Positions 1 to 21,654 of a DNA stretch of 64,000 bases are shown in pieces. Position 1 is the stretch's first letter, and the number at the start of each line of letters is the position of its first letter. A program made the translations under genes and the position numbers. The DNA comes from Cotesia glomerata. Lineage: Eukaryota; Arthropoda; Insecta; Hymenoptera; Braconidae. The DNA lies in the NCBI RefSeq assembly GCF_020080835.1, contig NC_058165.1:7973771-8037770 (forward strand), written 5' to 3'. The notes under the pieces are model-generated. The model was not told the origin of the DNA. It worked only from the letters and a program-made list of their open reading frames with translations, and made no database searches.

Positions 1-937
1 CAGTAATTTATATTTAAAAAAAAAAGTTATTAAATGCAGCGTTAATTTAATCTCGTAAATTGTCTGTCACCATCAACGTGATTGCTATCTTATTATTATT
101 AAAATCATGTTACTGTTAATTATTATTAAATTACAACCGACTTTACTTAAGATATTGATCTGTAGACAAATAGGTAACAAGTTTCCTTACTCTAAGGAAT
201 TATTAATTACAATGTTCCTATTTTTTTACGAGTATTTACGCTGTGAGAAATTTTTATTTAAATTTAGAAAAAAAAATTTTTGTAATTTTTTCGTTTTATC
301 CAAAATTTTTTTCTATATGCAATTTTTAAAGTTTTTTTTAGAATCATTAAGTTTTAATTAATTTAAAAATTTATAAAAAATAATTCGGTCAAAAAAATTA
401 AAAATTTTTTCTTAAAAATCAAACAATTTAAAAAATTGTATTATAAAAATGGAACTTTTGAAAAAACAAACTTTTTTTTTGATAAAACGAAAAAACAATT
501 AAATTTTTATTTTTTACAGTGTACCCTCTAGAATCATTCATTTAAAAATTTTATATTTTCGGATAATTATTAAAGAAATAAATGAATTTAAAAGACTTGA
601 ATTTACACTAATTTTAATAAAATTTTTGAATAAAAATATGTAATATTTTTTGTTAATCAAAACTAGAAATTCAGCGGTGCCCTAATTTATTTACTAGAAA
701 AATAAAATGATTTTTTCTCTATTAAATTAATTACTGGATGCTGTTTTTCAACTGTAGATATATGAGACTAACAATAAAAAAATATACTTATATAAATCGT
801 ATTATTAATTACTTTATATTTATTAATTAAATATTTCTTCCACATTAAAATAAAAAAACAAATGGTTGTGTCAATAATATTTAAAAGAAAGAATTATGTA
901 TAATTGATTAATCACTTAATTTATTTTATTAACATAA
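1..937. other. AT-rich flank, no gene seen
   Basis: This stretch lies 3' of the DDX42 gene and is almost pure A/T with homopolymer runs. The one open frame (107-361, plus) encodes a low-complexity Phe/Leu/Lys-rich peptide with no recognisable motif, as expected by chance in such sequence. A minus-strand polyadenylation signal for DDX42 is likely here: TTTATT at 920-925 reads AATAAA on the minus strand, just after the stop codon. Confidence 0.6.
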
Positions 938-10474
<9,537 letters not shown>

Positions 10475-10989
10475 TTTTTATGTCACAGAAAATAAAAACT
10501 AACTGAAAATAACCAACAATCATCAATTAATAATTATAATATACATTTTTTCATTGTATTCTTTTTTTAATATTATTGAACTTACTTACACGGGTTTTTT
10601 AATTTATTTTGACAGCTGTCAAAAATGGAGTATTTTTTTAAATACTTGACATTTAAATATAATTTTATCTATTTTAATTAAATAAATATTTTTATTATTA
10701 TTTACCAACTCATTTAAGGTTAAGACGATTTACAAGTATATTTTAGAACAGCTAGTTTTTTTTGTGTTTTCATGTCGCGAGATTAAAATTGAACACTAGC
10801 GCAATCTTGTGGTTTTATTTTTAACTAAATTTAAAAAATTTATTTTTGACAGCTGACGGACAAAAGAGTTTTTATGTTTGAAGGTTATGTGAGTATGTTG
10901 ATCGAAGTAATTGTATATAAACAAAAAATGAGTGCAAGTATATGAATTTATGTAGAAATTTATTGAAAAATTAAGAAAATTAATTAAAT
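10475..10989. promoter_or_regulatory. Divergent promoter between DDX42 and fused
   Basis: Only 515 bases separate the two start codons (10474 minus and 10990 plus), so both 5' UTRs and promoters must lie here. It holds an 18-base perfect palindrome TTTTGACAGCTGTCAAAA (10607-10624) and a related half, TTTTTGACAGCTGAC (about 10844-10857). TGACAG is the core bound by TALE homeodomain proteins (TGIF, Meis/Homothorax classes) and CAGCTG is an E-box; use of these sites is inference. No TATA box was assigned. Confidence 0.6.
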
Positions 10990-13900
10990 ATGGAAAATTA
11001 TGACTTACTCAGTCAAATTGGTGAAGGCTCATTCGGGCAAGTATTCAAGGCGAAAAAACGAGCTAATGATGAAATAGTTGCTGTCAAAAGAATACGAAAG
11101 GTAAATAAACTATTATTATTAATTGTTTATAGTTATTAGTTATGACTTAATGATAGCGACTTAAATAGACGTTTGTGAATTTTTTGGATTTTTATAACAA
11201 CTCAGTTATAATGAATAATACTAAAGTTAGCCGACGCTTTTAATTTTTTGATTTTTTTTCAATAATTAAATTAGAACAAAAAAAATATTTTTAAACAATT
11301 GCACTTACAGTTTTTCAAGTTTTTTACAAATTAATTTTTTTTTTTATTTTTTTGCTATCATTTTTTTAATAAAAAAAAATTCTAAAAATTTTTAAATGTC
11401 GGCTAATTTAATTTTCATTTATAATGAAAAAATTGTAATAAAAAAATTATGAAAATTAGTTTAGCATAGAATATTAAATATTTTTAAGAATTTTATAACA
11501 AATAAATTATAGCAAAAAAAAATTAGAAAAAATAATTGACGTGTAGAAACTGTAAAAAATTAAAAATGCAATTTTTTTAAAATAATTTTTTGGAACAGAT
11601 TTGTTTGCTAAATAAAATTAAAAAATGCTGAAATGAATGTTAACTTTAATGTCATAAAAAAATTACAAATGCAAATTTTTAAAAAATAATTTTTTTTATT
11701 TGTTTGTAATAAAAATGAAAAAGTCACAGATGTCTGCTGATTTCAGTATCATATTTTATTATTCTTATTTTTCAGCGAGGACGTTCTTGTAAAGAACTGA
11801 AAAGTCTGCGTCAAGAATGTGAGATCCAGAGGTACTTGAGTCACCCGAACATTGTGCGGATGATAGACTCTTTTGAAACTGTTGATGAAATAGTTGTAGT
11901 GACAGAGTACGCTGATAAAGAACTTTATGAAATCCTGGGTAAAACGGGAAGGTTTACTGAAGATCGCGCTCAAAAAGTTATCTGCGATCTCGTGTCGGCG
12001 CTTTATTATTTGCATTCTAATCGAGTGTTACATAGGTAGTTGCTTAATTTTTATTTAACTTACATTAAATAATAATACTAAAATCAGCAGAAATCTGATG
12101 AGTTATAAAATTTTTTTCAACAGATAAATTATTATAAAAAAATTTCACTTGCCGAAATTTTAAATAACTATTAGTGCAATTTTTTTTACATATTTTCTTA
12201 ATACTAATTTACTTGTTGAGTAAAAATTAAAAATTACCAGTTGTTTGTTGATTTTTAAATCATTTAAATGTTTTAAATTTTGCAAAAAATAATTCTTTGC
12301 CAAAATTAGAGATCTGAAGCCTCAGAATGTCCTTCTGGAAGCAAACGGCACAGCGAAACTCTGTGACTTTGGCTTCGCTCGGATAATGAGCACAAGAACT
12401 CACGTTCTGACATCAATAAAAGGAACTCCTCTGTATATGGCGCCAGAATTGATAGAAGAGTACCCTTATGACCACAATGCTGATCTGTGGTCTCTTGGTT
12501 GCATCGCTTATGAGATGATTGTTGGTACTCCTCCGTTTCAGACAACTTCAATCCTTCATTTGGTTGGACTGATACGCTTTGAATCTATCAAATGGCCGGA
12601 ATTTATTTCTGCTAATTGTCAAAGTTTCTTACAGGTATTAAATTAAAAATTATTAAGAAGTAAATTAATAAATAAAATAGACATTTGAAAATTATTATGA
12701 ATTTTATAACAAATTAATTGAGTTATAAAAAAATATTTTCAAGAATCCATCCAAACCAAGAATAATTATTTTTAATAATTTAATTATAAAAAAATCGGAC
12801 GATTTTTTTATAGTTTCAACTTACAAACTATGATAGTTTTGTTTATAAAATACATAATAATAAACATTAAATTGTAATAATTAATTGCACAGCCGATTGC
12901 TCCGAATATTGACCATTACTTACTAAATATTAATCATCTATGTTCCAAGTACTGACTAGTAGATTTGTGCTTACTAAACTTATAAATAATTTTTATTTTT
13001 AATCTATAATAGTTTTGACATTAGTTAATCTATTCATTAACATATTTATAATTTCAGTATTGTTATTAGTTGTTCTATATTCTGATACAACATTATCTTC
13101 AGTACTCATATTGAAATCAATAGCCGAATCCATACTAATTAATAATAATAATAGATACATTCGATAATTTACAATACTAATTGTTCATTATAGTATTATT
13201 TTAATTATTAATATACTTTTTCTAACGAAAATGATTGACAATTTATCTTCGATATTCAATTATTTTAATAATATATTTGAAGAGCTCAAAAGTTTAGAAC
13301 TGCTAACTTTTTGAGCTTGGCGAGCTCGAAATAACATATGTTATATCTTTGAGCTCGAAGAGCTCAAAAACGTCATAAGTGCAATTTTGAGCACTTAGAT
13401 ATGGAATTAGCGAAAAGTTGCAGGAATGGCCTTTAGGATCAACATTTTTCCAGATTTTTTTTTTATTATAACAACTGCATATATTTTTGTGCATGCGAAA
13501 ATTTCAAGTATAACTAAAAATTGATAATTACGTACTGAAATTAAAATTAAATTACTAGATTTTTTTAAATTAAGTTATTATGCTGCCTGATCAATAATTG
13601 GTCCATTTACCCTAATTCATCAGTTTTAATTTTTCATTTAATACTAATAGTAATAATAATTGAAAAATTTGACATTCTTAGGGATTACTAGAAAAAATTC
13701 CATCGCAACGTCTGACCTGGCCAGACTTACTGGAGCATCCTTTCGTGAAAAACCGGATCCTGATAATAGACAGTCCAGCGTCATTCACCGCGCCTTTGTC
13801 TAGTTCAGAAGCTCACGCGAAGCAGCTGCAATTTGAACACTTGTCCATGCGAGCTATCAATAAATCTCGCACATTAGATAACAATCACCAAGGATGTGTT

Positions 13901-16900
13901 TCCCAGCCAATTTATCCTCTAGTGAATAGATTTCACCCCTTTGTCTCCGCTGACGCTTATAATTCTCGGCAAAATGGAACCAGTTCGGGATCTACAGCGA
14001 GTGTTGACGTTCTGCTGAGTAATTTAAGCCTCAGAGCTTCTCTTCAAAGTGATTTGTTGTCAGCAAATCAAGCTGCCGAAATAAATTGCACTGACAGCGC
14101 GTGTATGAGCCAGCAATTAGGAAATGAGAATATCAACAGTCTGTATGATTTTACTGGTAAGTTACTAGATAATTGTCAAAATTATAAACTTTTGAAAACA
14201 TTCAAGAATATAGTGAATTTATGTTTAACAATAAACAACAATTAATTGGAGCAATTATGACAAAAAGTAATTTTCGCAGGGTATAAAATTAATTAAATAT
14301 TTTTTTTAACAGTAAAAAATTATTTTTGAAATTTATAAAAACATTAAAAATTCATAAAAAATTAAATTTATGGGGTACATTTTTTTTATGAGAAAAAAAT
14401 TTTTTTAACTGAACGATTAATTAGTATAATTGTTTAAGACGGCTGACTATTTTCTTTAAAGTTTGTTAATAATTAAATTTATTATTATTTTCTTATCACA
14501 AACAGATAAATATAAAAAATGCACTTGGAAATTTTTGAACGTTTCTTTACAGTTTTTTTGGATTTTACATACCTTGAACGCAAACGCGAAGATATGGACA
14601 TTTGGATTTATCATCTTCTAATATTTGTTTTCAACAGGATATGAAAAACCTGACTTTGACAATAAAAATTGCGAGACAAGTGACCAGAGTCCAAAAAAAC
14701 TTCCTGATTGGGACGCGCGAGCAGTGGATCAGCACATAGAAAATGACGAGTGGTTGGCGTTCCTCCAGCAGTCGATCGAAGAAATAATCGAGGGAGAAAT
14801 CACTTCTCTCGTTGAAGAAAACTGTGTTTCTATTTTCGTTTCTCCACTGAGAAATTCATCAGCTAGCAGTCAAGTTGTTGAATACATCGCTTGCTTACTA
14901 TCTCTTCCCTTTGTCTGCTCGATCTCTCCCGAGGATTTGACCAGGATCCAGCGGGTCTACTACGACGTAAAAGTCGTTCCAAACTTGGTTTGTGCGATGA
15001 ACATAATCTTGGAACGGCTACAAGCAACTCAGGCTGAAGACCACGAAGAACTGGCAAGGAGAGACTGCGGGAATATCAAGACAACTTCAATGCTTTCGCC
15101 AGAACAGCTACAAGCACTAGAGTCTTCGATGTTGGTTCTCTGTCGCCTGGTTCATAGCGATCAGAAGTTCCTGGACCAGTTTTGTCAAGCTGTGGATATA
15201 ATTGGAGTGAACCTGCTCAGGGAAATGCTGACTTTGGAGAGAAGAAAAGTTAGAATTGTTGCTGATTTGCTGGCGATTCTCAATAATACTTTGAGATCGC
15301 TGCCGAGAAATGTTGAGTTGGTTGAAAAAGTAGTTTTTGGACAACGCAGTAAGTAACTATTAAATCATGTTTTAAAAAATATTATTTTTTTAATTATTTA
15401 ATCTACATAATTAACCCTCAGAGTATACACCTCCAAATAAAACTTTAGAGTACACATGGGATCAAATTGACCCTATTTAACTTTCGAAGAATTATATCTC
15501 AGAAACTATGCATTTTATCGGAATTCAGGTTATTAGATTTTTTGTAGGTAAAACAATGCTCTTTTAAATGCAATCATTATTATTCTGAATTAAATAGTTT
15601 TTAATATTGAAAAAGTTAATTAAAAACGAATCTATTTTCGAGAAATATTTTAGGATAAAAAAAATTCTGGGGTCAAAATAGCCCCCAGTGTACTCCAAGG
15701 GTTAAGAAAATGAGAAAAATTTTGTACCCGGCGTATTTATATGATATAATGAATTTTTTAAATTAAATTTAGTATCATTGGAAAAATCTTGACCTGAATT
15801 AGTGTCTTTTCAATGTTTCATATGCTTTTCGGTAATAGTTAATTTATTTTAATAAATTTTTGAAGTAGTTATAAATAAATTCGAATTTCGCGATAAACAA
15901 AATTTGTTTATTTATTTATTTTGTTTTGTAAATGTGAATGTGGTTTTAAGTCAAAAATTAATTTATTTAATTAAAAGACTAAGAAAAATTTTGTAACGGG
16001 TATATCTTTATCGTAAATTGGTTTTGATATTTTTTCAGCGATATTCGTTTATGATTTAAATAATTGAGAAAGTAAGGAAAATTTAGTGACTAGGATAATA
16101 TTATTTTTAAAGGAATTGTTATAGTTAAATTCGGTACCATCAGAAAGGTCTTGATAATAATTTGTACACTTTTCACTATTTTATATATTTTTCAGTGATA
16201 CTCAATTTTTTATGTTAAGTTTTTGAAGAAGTTTTTAATTAGTTTGTTTGTTTTATAAATTTGTTCCGTCACATTTGTCTATTAAATTATCGTAATTAAT
16301 CTTGTAATAGAACTATTATTTTAAAAATTTATTTAAAAATTACTCAAACTATGTACAGTGTGATTAATAATATCAAAAAATCATTAAACCTAAGTTTTCT
16401 TATTCATAATCCGTAAATCTCGGCAGTCACATAGAGACTACAGGTTGCTAGTAGGATATAATTTTTTTAATTATTTAATTTGTTCTTGAAATAGTTGTTT
16501 GATAATTGCTTAAATTGCAGGTGAAACTATTGAACAATTGAGTAAATTATTGACACACAGACAAGTTGTTTTGAAGTCAAGAACTTGCACGTTGATAAGA
16601 CTTTTGGGAAGGCTGAGGTCGAAGGCTTTTAAGCAGATTTGGGACCGGCAATTGGAAAGTTTGCTGAGGAATTTGACTAATGATGAAGATAATAATGTTA
16701 AAAATGTAAGATATTGAATTTTTCTTTAATTTTTGTTAAAAAAAAAAAAAATCAATTTTTGAAAGACGGTACTGGAAAAAAAGACATTTGACAATTTTTA
16801 GAAATAGATTAATAAAAAAAATTTATACGTAGAAATTTTTAGGAACTATAAGTGAAATTTTTCTAAATTATCTTTTCTACACTAATCTAGTTTTTAAATA

Positions 16901-17027
16901 AAACCAAAAATTGTGCAGATGTTTGTTGATTTCAGTATCATTTTAAAAGTTATTTTTCATCAAGTAATTTTTTTTGTATTTTTAGCTGGCGAGTCGTACT
17001 ATTAATGAGCTTATACACTGTACTTAA
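10990..17027 (+). CDS. fu: Serine/threonine kinase Fused / STK36 (complete, 7 exons)
   Basis: Exons: 10990-11100, 11776-12035, 12310-12634, 13682-14156, 14638-15348, 16521-16705 and 16986-17027. They join in phase to 2,109 nt and 702 residues; all introns are GT-AG. The N-terminal kinase domain (about 1-257) has the P-loop GEGSFG (11-16), AVK with Lys33, HRDLKPQN (123-130), DFG (143-145), and GTPLYMAPE (162-170), so it looks catalytically complete. The remainder is a poorly conserved regulatory region with a helical stretch from about 390 on. Drosophila Fused is about 800 residues, so this one is shorter. Fused acts with Costal-2 and Suppressor of fused in cytoplasmic Hedgehog signalling and in cilium-related roles in other animals. 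The kinase family is certain; assignment to Fused rests on the N-terminal sequence and the long non-kinase tail. Introns carry family-1, family-2 and MITE insertions. Confidence 0.9.
13280..13460 (+). repeat. Family-1 repeat, copy B (right-end fragment)
   Basis: Only the GAGCTC-rich part and the right end (AGCGAAAAGTTGCAGGAATGG, then a T run) are present, in the same orientation as copy A. It lies in fused intron 3 and has no microsatellite. Confidence 0.75.
15411..15705. mobile_element. TTAA-flanked MITE with TTAACCCT ends
   Basis: The left end TTAACCCTCAGAGTATACAC and the reverse complement of the right end, TTAACCCTTGGAGTACACTG, are matching inverted ends inside TTAA. It is about 295 bases and non-coding. 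It is immediately followed by a family-2 repeat copy. An element with similar TTAACCC ends is at 27266-27791. It lies in fused intron 5. Confidence 0.65.
15706..16456 (+). repeat. Family-2 repeat, uninterrupted copy
   Basis: This is the most complete copy in the window and serves as the reference for the interrupted copies at 8680-9865 (same orientation) and 33921-34853 (opposite). It is AT-rich, non-coding and without clear terminal inverted repeats. It lies in fused intron 5. Confidence 0.7.
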
Positions 17028-17318
17028 TTTTCAACAAGACTAGTTTTTTGGATACATACAAAGTTTGTGATAAATATGTGGATAAAAATATTCTTAAAAT
17101 TAAATACCTAAAAAAAACTCTTCAAATTTTATAATGGTGAAATTTAGAGACATCTGATAATGTTTTTGATTTTATTGATAAATGAATTATTTTAAAAACT
17201 CTAAAAAAATTATATATATTGAGATTGTACAGTTCTTACGATTGAATAAGATGACAATTAGAAATAATATTTTCTTATAATATCTCGCTTAGTTTCCAAG
17301 GTATTGATGAATATCTAG

Positions 17319-18120
17319 AAAAAAATTAGAAAAACGGTTAACCCTAAAGGCCATACTTACAACTCTTTGAGCTCAAAAATATAATTTTTGTGTTGAATTT
17401 TGAGCTCAAAGAGATGGTTGTTCTATGGTTTGAGCTCTTCGAGCTCAAAAGTCTGATAGAAGTTTCACAAAATACTATTTTTTGAATTTTCTATCTGCAA
17501 TCTGTTAAATAAATCAACTGTTTTTCTCGCGGTTTACGGCCAATCAACGCAGTTTTTCGAGTTCTTCGAAGAATCTTAGAGCGCGAACAGCTCAGACTAA
17601 AAATTTCATAGAAATTCTGAAAAGAAAAAAAAAACATTTTTTTCAATTTTTTTTTATAACGATATCTCACGAACGAATCAACCGATTTTGACCGGGCTGG
17701 TGGCGATCGACGTGGTTTTTTGAGTATCAGAGCTAATTAGTGTTTGGAATTGATCTGTAAAACCGTTATAAAGTTATTCCAAAAAAAAAACAGTTTTTCA
17801 AGTTTTTTATTTTTGAGATTGCTCAAAATGTCGCCAACCAAATCGATTCAAATTTTCACGAAATCTAATAGCAGTAATAATCTTTGGATTGCCACCTATC
17901 TCGATCCGATCGGTCAAGCCGTTCAAAAATTATAAGAGGTTTATATATATATTTATATATATACTCACACACGCACACACCATCGCGGGAATAGTCAAGG
18001 AAGTTTCCTAGGTCCTCGAAACGTCGAGATCTGATGAAAACTCGATTTTCGAAAAACGGGGTAAAACCAATAATTTCCAGATTTTTGAAAATTTTTTATT
18101 TTTTCAGCGGGAAGTTAAAA
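17319..18120 (-). repeat. Family-1 repeat, copy C
   Basis: Reverse orientation relative to copy A: it starts AATTAGAAAAACGGTTAACC and ends GCGGGAAGTTAAAA. The CA run is short and interrupted (about 17967-17980). It is downstream of fused and upstream of the ankyrin gene, in the same orientation as copy D on the far side. Confidence 0.85.
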
Positions 18121-19525
18121 AATTGCCTTGATTAAAGTACTTAGCTATAACTTTTTCAAAATTCAACTTATTAAAAAAAAAATAACCTAGTAAATATCGA
18201 CTTGGGGTGATTTTTTACCTTGCAACTTTTTTATGAGGGATGATTTTATCTTCAAAAACTTTTCTTAAGATTGTTATAAAAAACTAAAGCAACTTTCAAT
18301 CGTAATTTTTAAAGAGAATTTTAATTCATAGATAACAAAAAAACTTTCAAAGATATTAATTAATAAATTAACATTATTAACGTTTTTATGTATGAAATTA
18401 ATTATTGTCATTTATTTTTTTATCAATGTGGAGATTGTATCTCCCACCCACTTTATTAGATTTAAACAATTAAATTATTTCATTTAATTTTAATTTTAGG
18501 ATGATAGTTATTATTGTTTTCGTATTAATTATTATTATTATTCAATTATTTTAATTATTTTTTGCAATAAAAAATTCAGCATACAACATTATTATATGTA
18601 TGCATTAATGTTGTAATGATTCGACAGGAAATGTTTGTGACACATCACCATAAATTATTTTAAATTATTACTTATAATGGTAATAAATTATTTCGGCAAC
18701 TGGCAAGACATATAATACAATTATAACTCTAAGATTAAGAAATATTTAAAAGTTTATCTGTACGAAGCTTAAGAGTTTTTCCCATAAAATATTGTCAATA
18801 ATGGACTTTTTTCTGGAAGTAATTAAGGGATTAGAGACCCTTGGCACTTGGCCAACCACCCGGACTCATGACTTCACTAATTGCTCTTTATTTCAATCTC
18901 TCTCAATTACCTCAACTAATATACTCCAACTTCTATAATTTTTGCATACCTTCAAAGTCTGTACCTACGCCCAGGTAAGTCTCTACTCACCTAGTTATAT
19001 CTAACTCCAATACCCCTATTACGAGTGTTACTATCGGTACCCCTCTCCAAAAAGAATAAAGACCGAGTGACTCCTAAGCTTCACATCATTATCTAGCAAC
19101 TACTATTTCCACGCGTGTAATTTTTAAGTATTAATAAATTAAAATATTAAATCTGCACCGAGTTCACTTAAACGATCCCTTCACTTCCCAAATCAATACA
19201 TTTAATGCAGAAAAAAATTTTCGGACACATATATTACAGTAGGCTATAATCTCTTAGTTAAAATACTCATTTATAAATATTTATTACAGTATCAAAGATA
19301 ATGGGATTTTTTTTTCTATTATAAATAAGACAAAAGACAACTAAAGTAAAATTTTCAGTCTTTTCTTTCATACCTAGATACTAAAATGTTATTATCATAT
19401 ATCATGTTACAAAAGAGTATTATTGTATTATTTTTGACAATAAATTCAAAGAGTCATTGTTTCCTTCTTGGATCTGAATAAATACCTTCACTTGAAATCT
19501 CATTAGGAGTTTTTGGAAATTTGTT
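18121..19525. other. Intergenic region upstream of the ankyrin/PRANC-like gene
   Basis: 18121-18810 is AT-rich spacer. About 18820-19200 is clearly different, pyrimidine-rich and less AT-rich, with an AATAAAGACCGAG stretch and several CCCC/CTCC words. It has no long open frame. It could be an old LTR or the 5' UTR/promoter of the downstream gene; neither is proven. Confidence 0.4.
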
Positions 19526-21212
19526 ATGGAAAAATCAAATAGCCTTGAGGGATCATTTAATGATCTAACCCAATTTGCTAAATATGACCTGGCTTGGGAT
19601 CTCTTAGACTATGGACTTCTCTCTTCTATTTCCTCCGACCCTACAAAAGTAGAAGAACCAATGACAAGCGCTGGTAGACTGAAAGAAGGGGTAAGATCCT
19701 AATAAATTTTTTGAAGAAGGGAGCCGAAAAAGGTTACCTTCTGAATTGCTTCAAGAACTCAAATCATTCTTACGACAGAATTCGAAGCGCAAAAATCTTG
19801 AAATTCAAGACCAATCTTTCGTAAAGTACATTTGTGTATTATTCAATTACTCAAGTACAAAAATGGCAGTGAACATTTGTGATTTAAAAGAGATCCAAAA
19901 GTTAGTGAAATCCGGAGATTTGAGTGTTAACTCAATATTTTCTTGGGATAAGTATAAAGAAATAAGTGTTCTTCAGTTCGCAATCGTGAACTCATGCGAC
20001 GAACTCATTGATATTTTATTGGAAAATCACGTTGATTTGAACATCAGCACTAAATTTTTGGGGACGGCGCTCCACGTAGCGATCAAGGAAAAGAAGCTTG
20101 ACGTCGTGAAAAAGTTAGTATCATCCGGAGCTGACATCAACATCATGCCAGGCTTCTATGAAACTCTGCCACCACTTCACCAAGCCATTGAAAGTGGTAC
20201 CTATGACATCATCGAGTTTCTAGTGAAATCAGGAGCCGACGTTAACTTGGCACCTTATAAACTTAAATTACCATTGGGATACTGCAACTGGTCTCCTTTG
20301 AATTTTGCAATTCTATTAAAAAATATATCTGTGATTGAATTGCTATTGAAGCACAATGCCTTCATCTACCAAAGGTCCAACCAACTACGCTCTTCTCTAC
20401 AATTGGCTGTATTAGGCATCAGCAATATTGAGATTTTACAAATTCTGGAGAAGTTTGGAGTGAAATTAGAGATAATCAAGGACGGTGAATATACTTTGGA
20501 GTTCAATAAAGTTGTGAACCAAGATAACGTAGAAATTTTTAAACTTTTTATTAAAAAATGTGACAATTTTTTCGACATTTCTGATTTGTACGGTGATACC
20601 ATAGCTTATCAAGTTGTTGTGTTAGGAAGTAAAAATATTTTACAATATTTACTGGACTATGGGATGAGCGTTAATGTGGTTGACAAGAATAATTCAAGCT
20701 TACTTGATGTCGCCATGAACATAAACATTCTCCAAACTCTTAATCATCGAACAGAGGATCAGTCTTTGGAAATAATAAAAATGATCGAGGATCACATTAT
20801 TAAGTTATCCGCAGCAGGTTTATTTGTGAATGAAAAAAATTTAAAAGCTGTAGATAGTAAGCATTTCAAATTGTTCCGTGAGAAGTGCGAGAAAGAAATA
20901 AGTGAATTGAAAACCAAAAAAATAAGCGACACTAATTTTAATTATTTCGATGTAGTAGTTAAAAATTTACATAGATTAGCTGTAGGATTAAGACATTCAA
21001 ACTTTTCTTTTAACGAAGAAGAAATATTAACTGAATTTCGAGTGTATGGTAGCATTATAATTGAAAAAATGAAAAGAGCAATTGAAAGAAAAGAACTGCT
21101 GAAAAATGCAGCAGCGTTGTACAATATTTTTTACATGGATTTACCAGATTTAGTTATAAGAAATATTTTTAATTATTTTAGTGACAAAGACTTAAAACTT
21201 TTAAGCCAATAA
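19526..21212 (+). CDS. Ankyrin-repeat protein with PRANC/F-box-like C-terminus
   Basis: Proposed exons are 19526-19690 and 19779-21212, with an 88-base intron (GTAAGA...ACGACAG) that joins in phase 0 and gives about 532 residues. Without splicing the two frames are out of register, so the alternative is a start at the internal ATG 19863 (449 residues) or a frameshifted copy. From about residue 110 to 385 there are diverged ankyrin repeats (patterns such as GTALHVAIKEKKLDVVKKLV and PPLHQAIESGTYDIIEFLV). The middle is a helical Lys/Glu-rich stretch. The last 25 residues have the pattern LPDLVIRNIF..F...DLKLL, the F-box-like signature of PRANC domains that recruit SKP1/Cullin ligases in poxvirus-type ankyrin proteins and occur in some wasp and Wolbachia proteins. 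A substrate adaptor role is inference. A poly(A) signal AATAAA lies at 21302-21307. The gene has few introns and no orthologue I recognise. Confidence 0.7.
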
Positions 21213-21301
21213 TTGTATGTATGTATGAATGTATTTAAATGTATATAAATAATATTGTAAATTTATTAAAATAATTTAAATTAAATTTTTTTAGTGTAAA
21301 T

Positions 21302-21307
21302 AATAAA
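21302..21307 (+). terminator. Polyadenylation signal of the ankyrin gene
   Basis: AATAAA about 90 bases after the stop codon, followed by a T-rich stretch. It supports a short, transcribed gene on the plus strand. Confidence 0.5.
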
Positions 21308-21654
21308 ATATTTTAGTTATTTAAACATAATTGATTTGATTTTTTTTTTATTTTTATATTCATCCCTACAACTTAGAAAAATTTTGCCTATCATTAAAAA
21401 ATTTATACATAGTATAGAATAAAATTTTTTATTCTAATTAATAAATTTAACTATTAATAGTTATCTTAAAGTCTAATATAAAATTTAATCATATATTAAA
21501 AATTTTTTTATATTTATTTCTAATCATTTTTTGACCTCTTAATTTCTAAAATATTTAATCATCTGATTTATTGACTTATAAAATTTCCAAGCTATCAATT
21601 TAACTAAAACCTTCAATTGAAGTATTAATACTATTATACATTGAAAAAAAAAAA

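Noticed and set aside
107..361. 84-codon open frame near the left edge
   Set aside because: Phe/Lys/Leu low-complexity translation of A/T homopolymers; no gene context.
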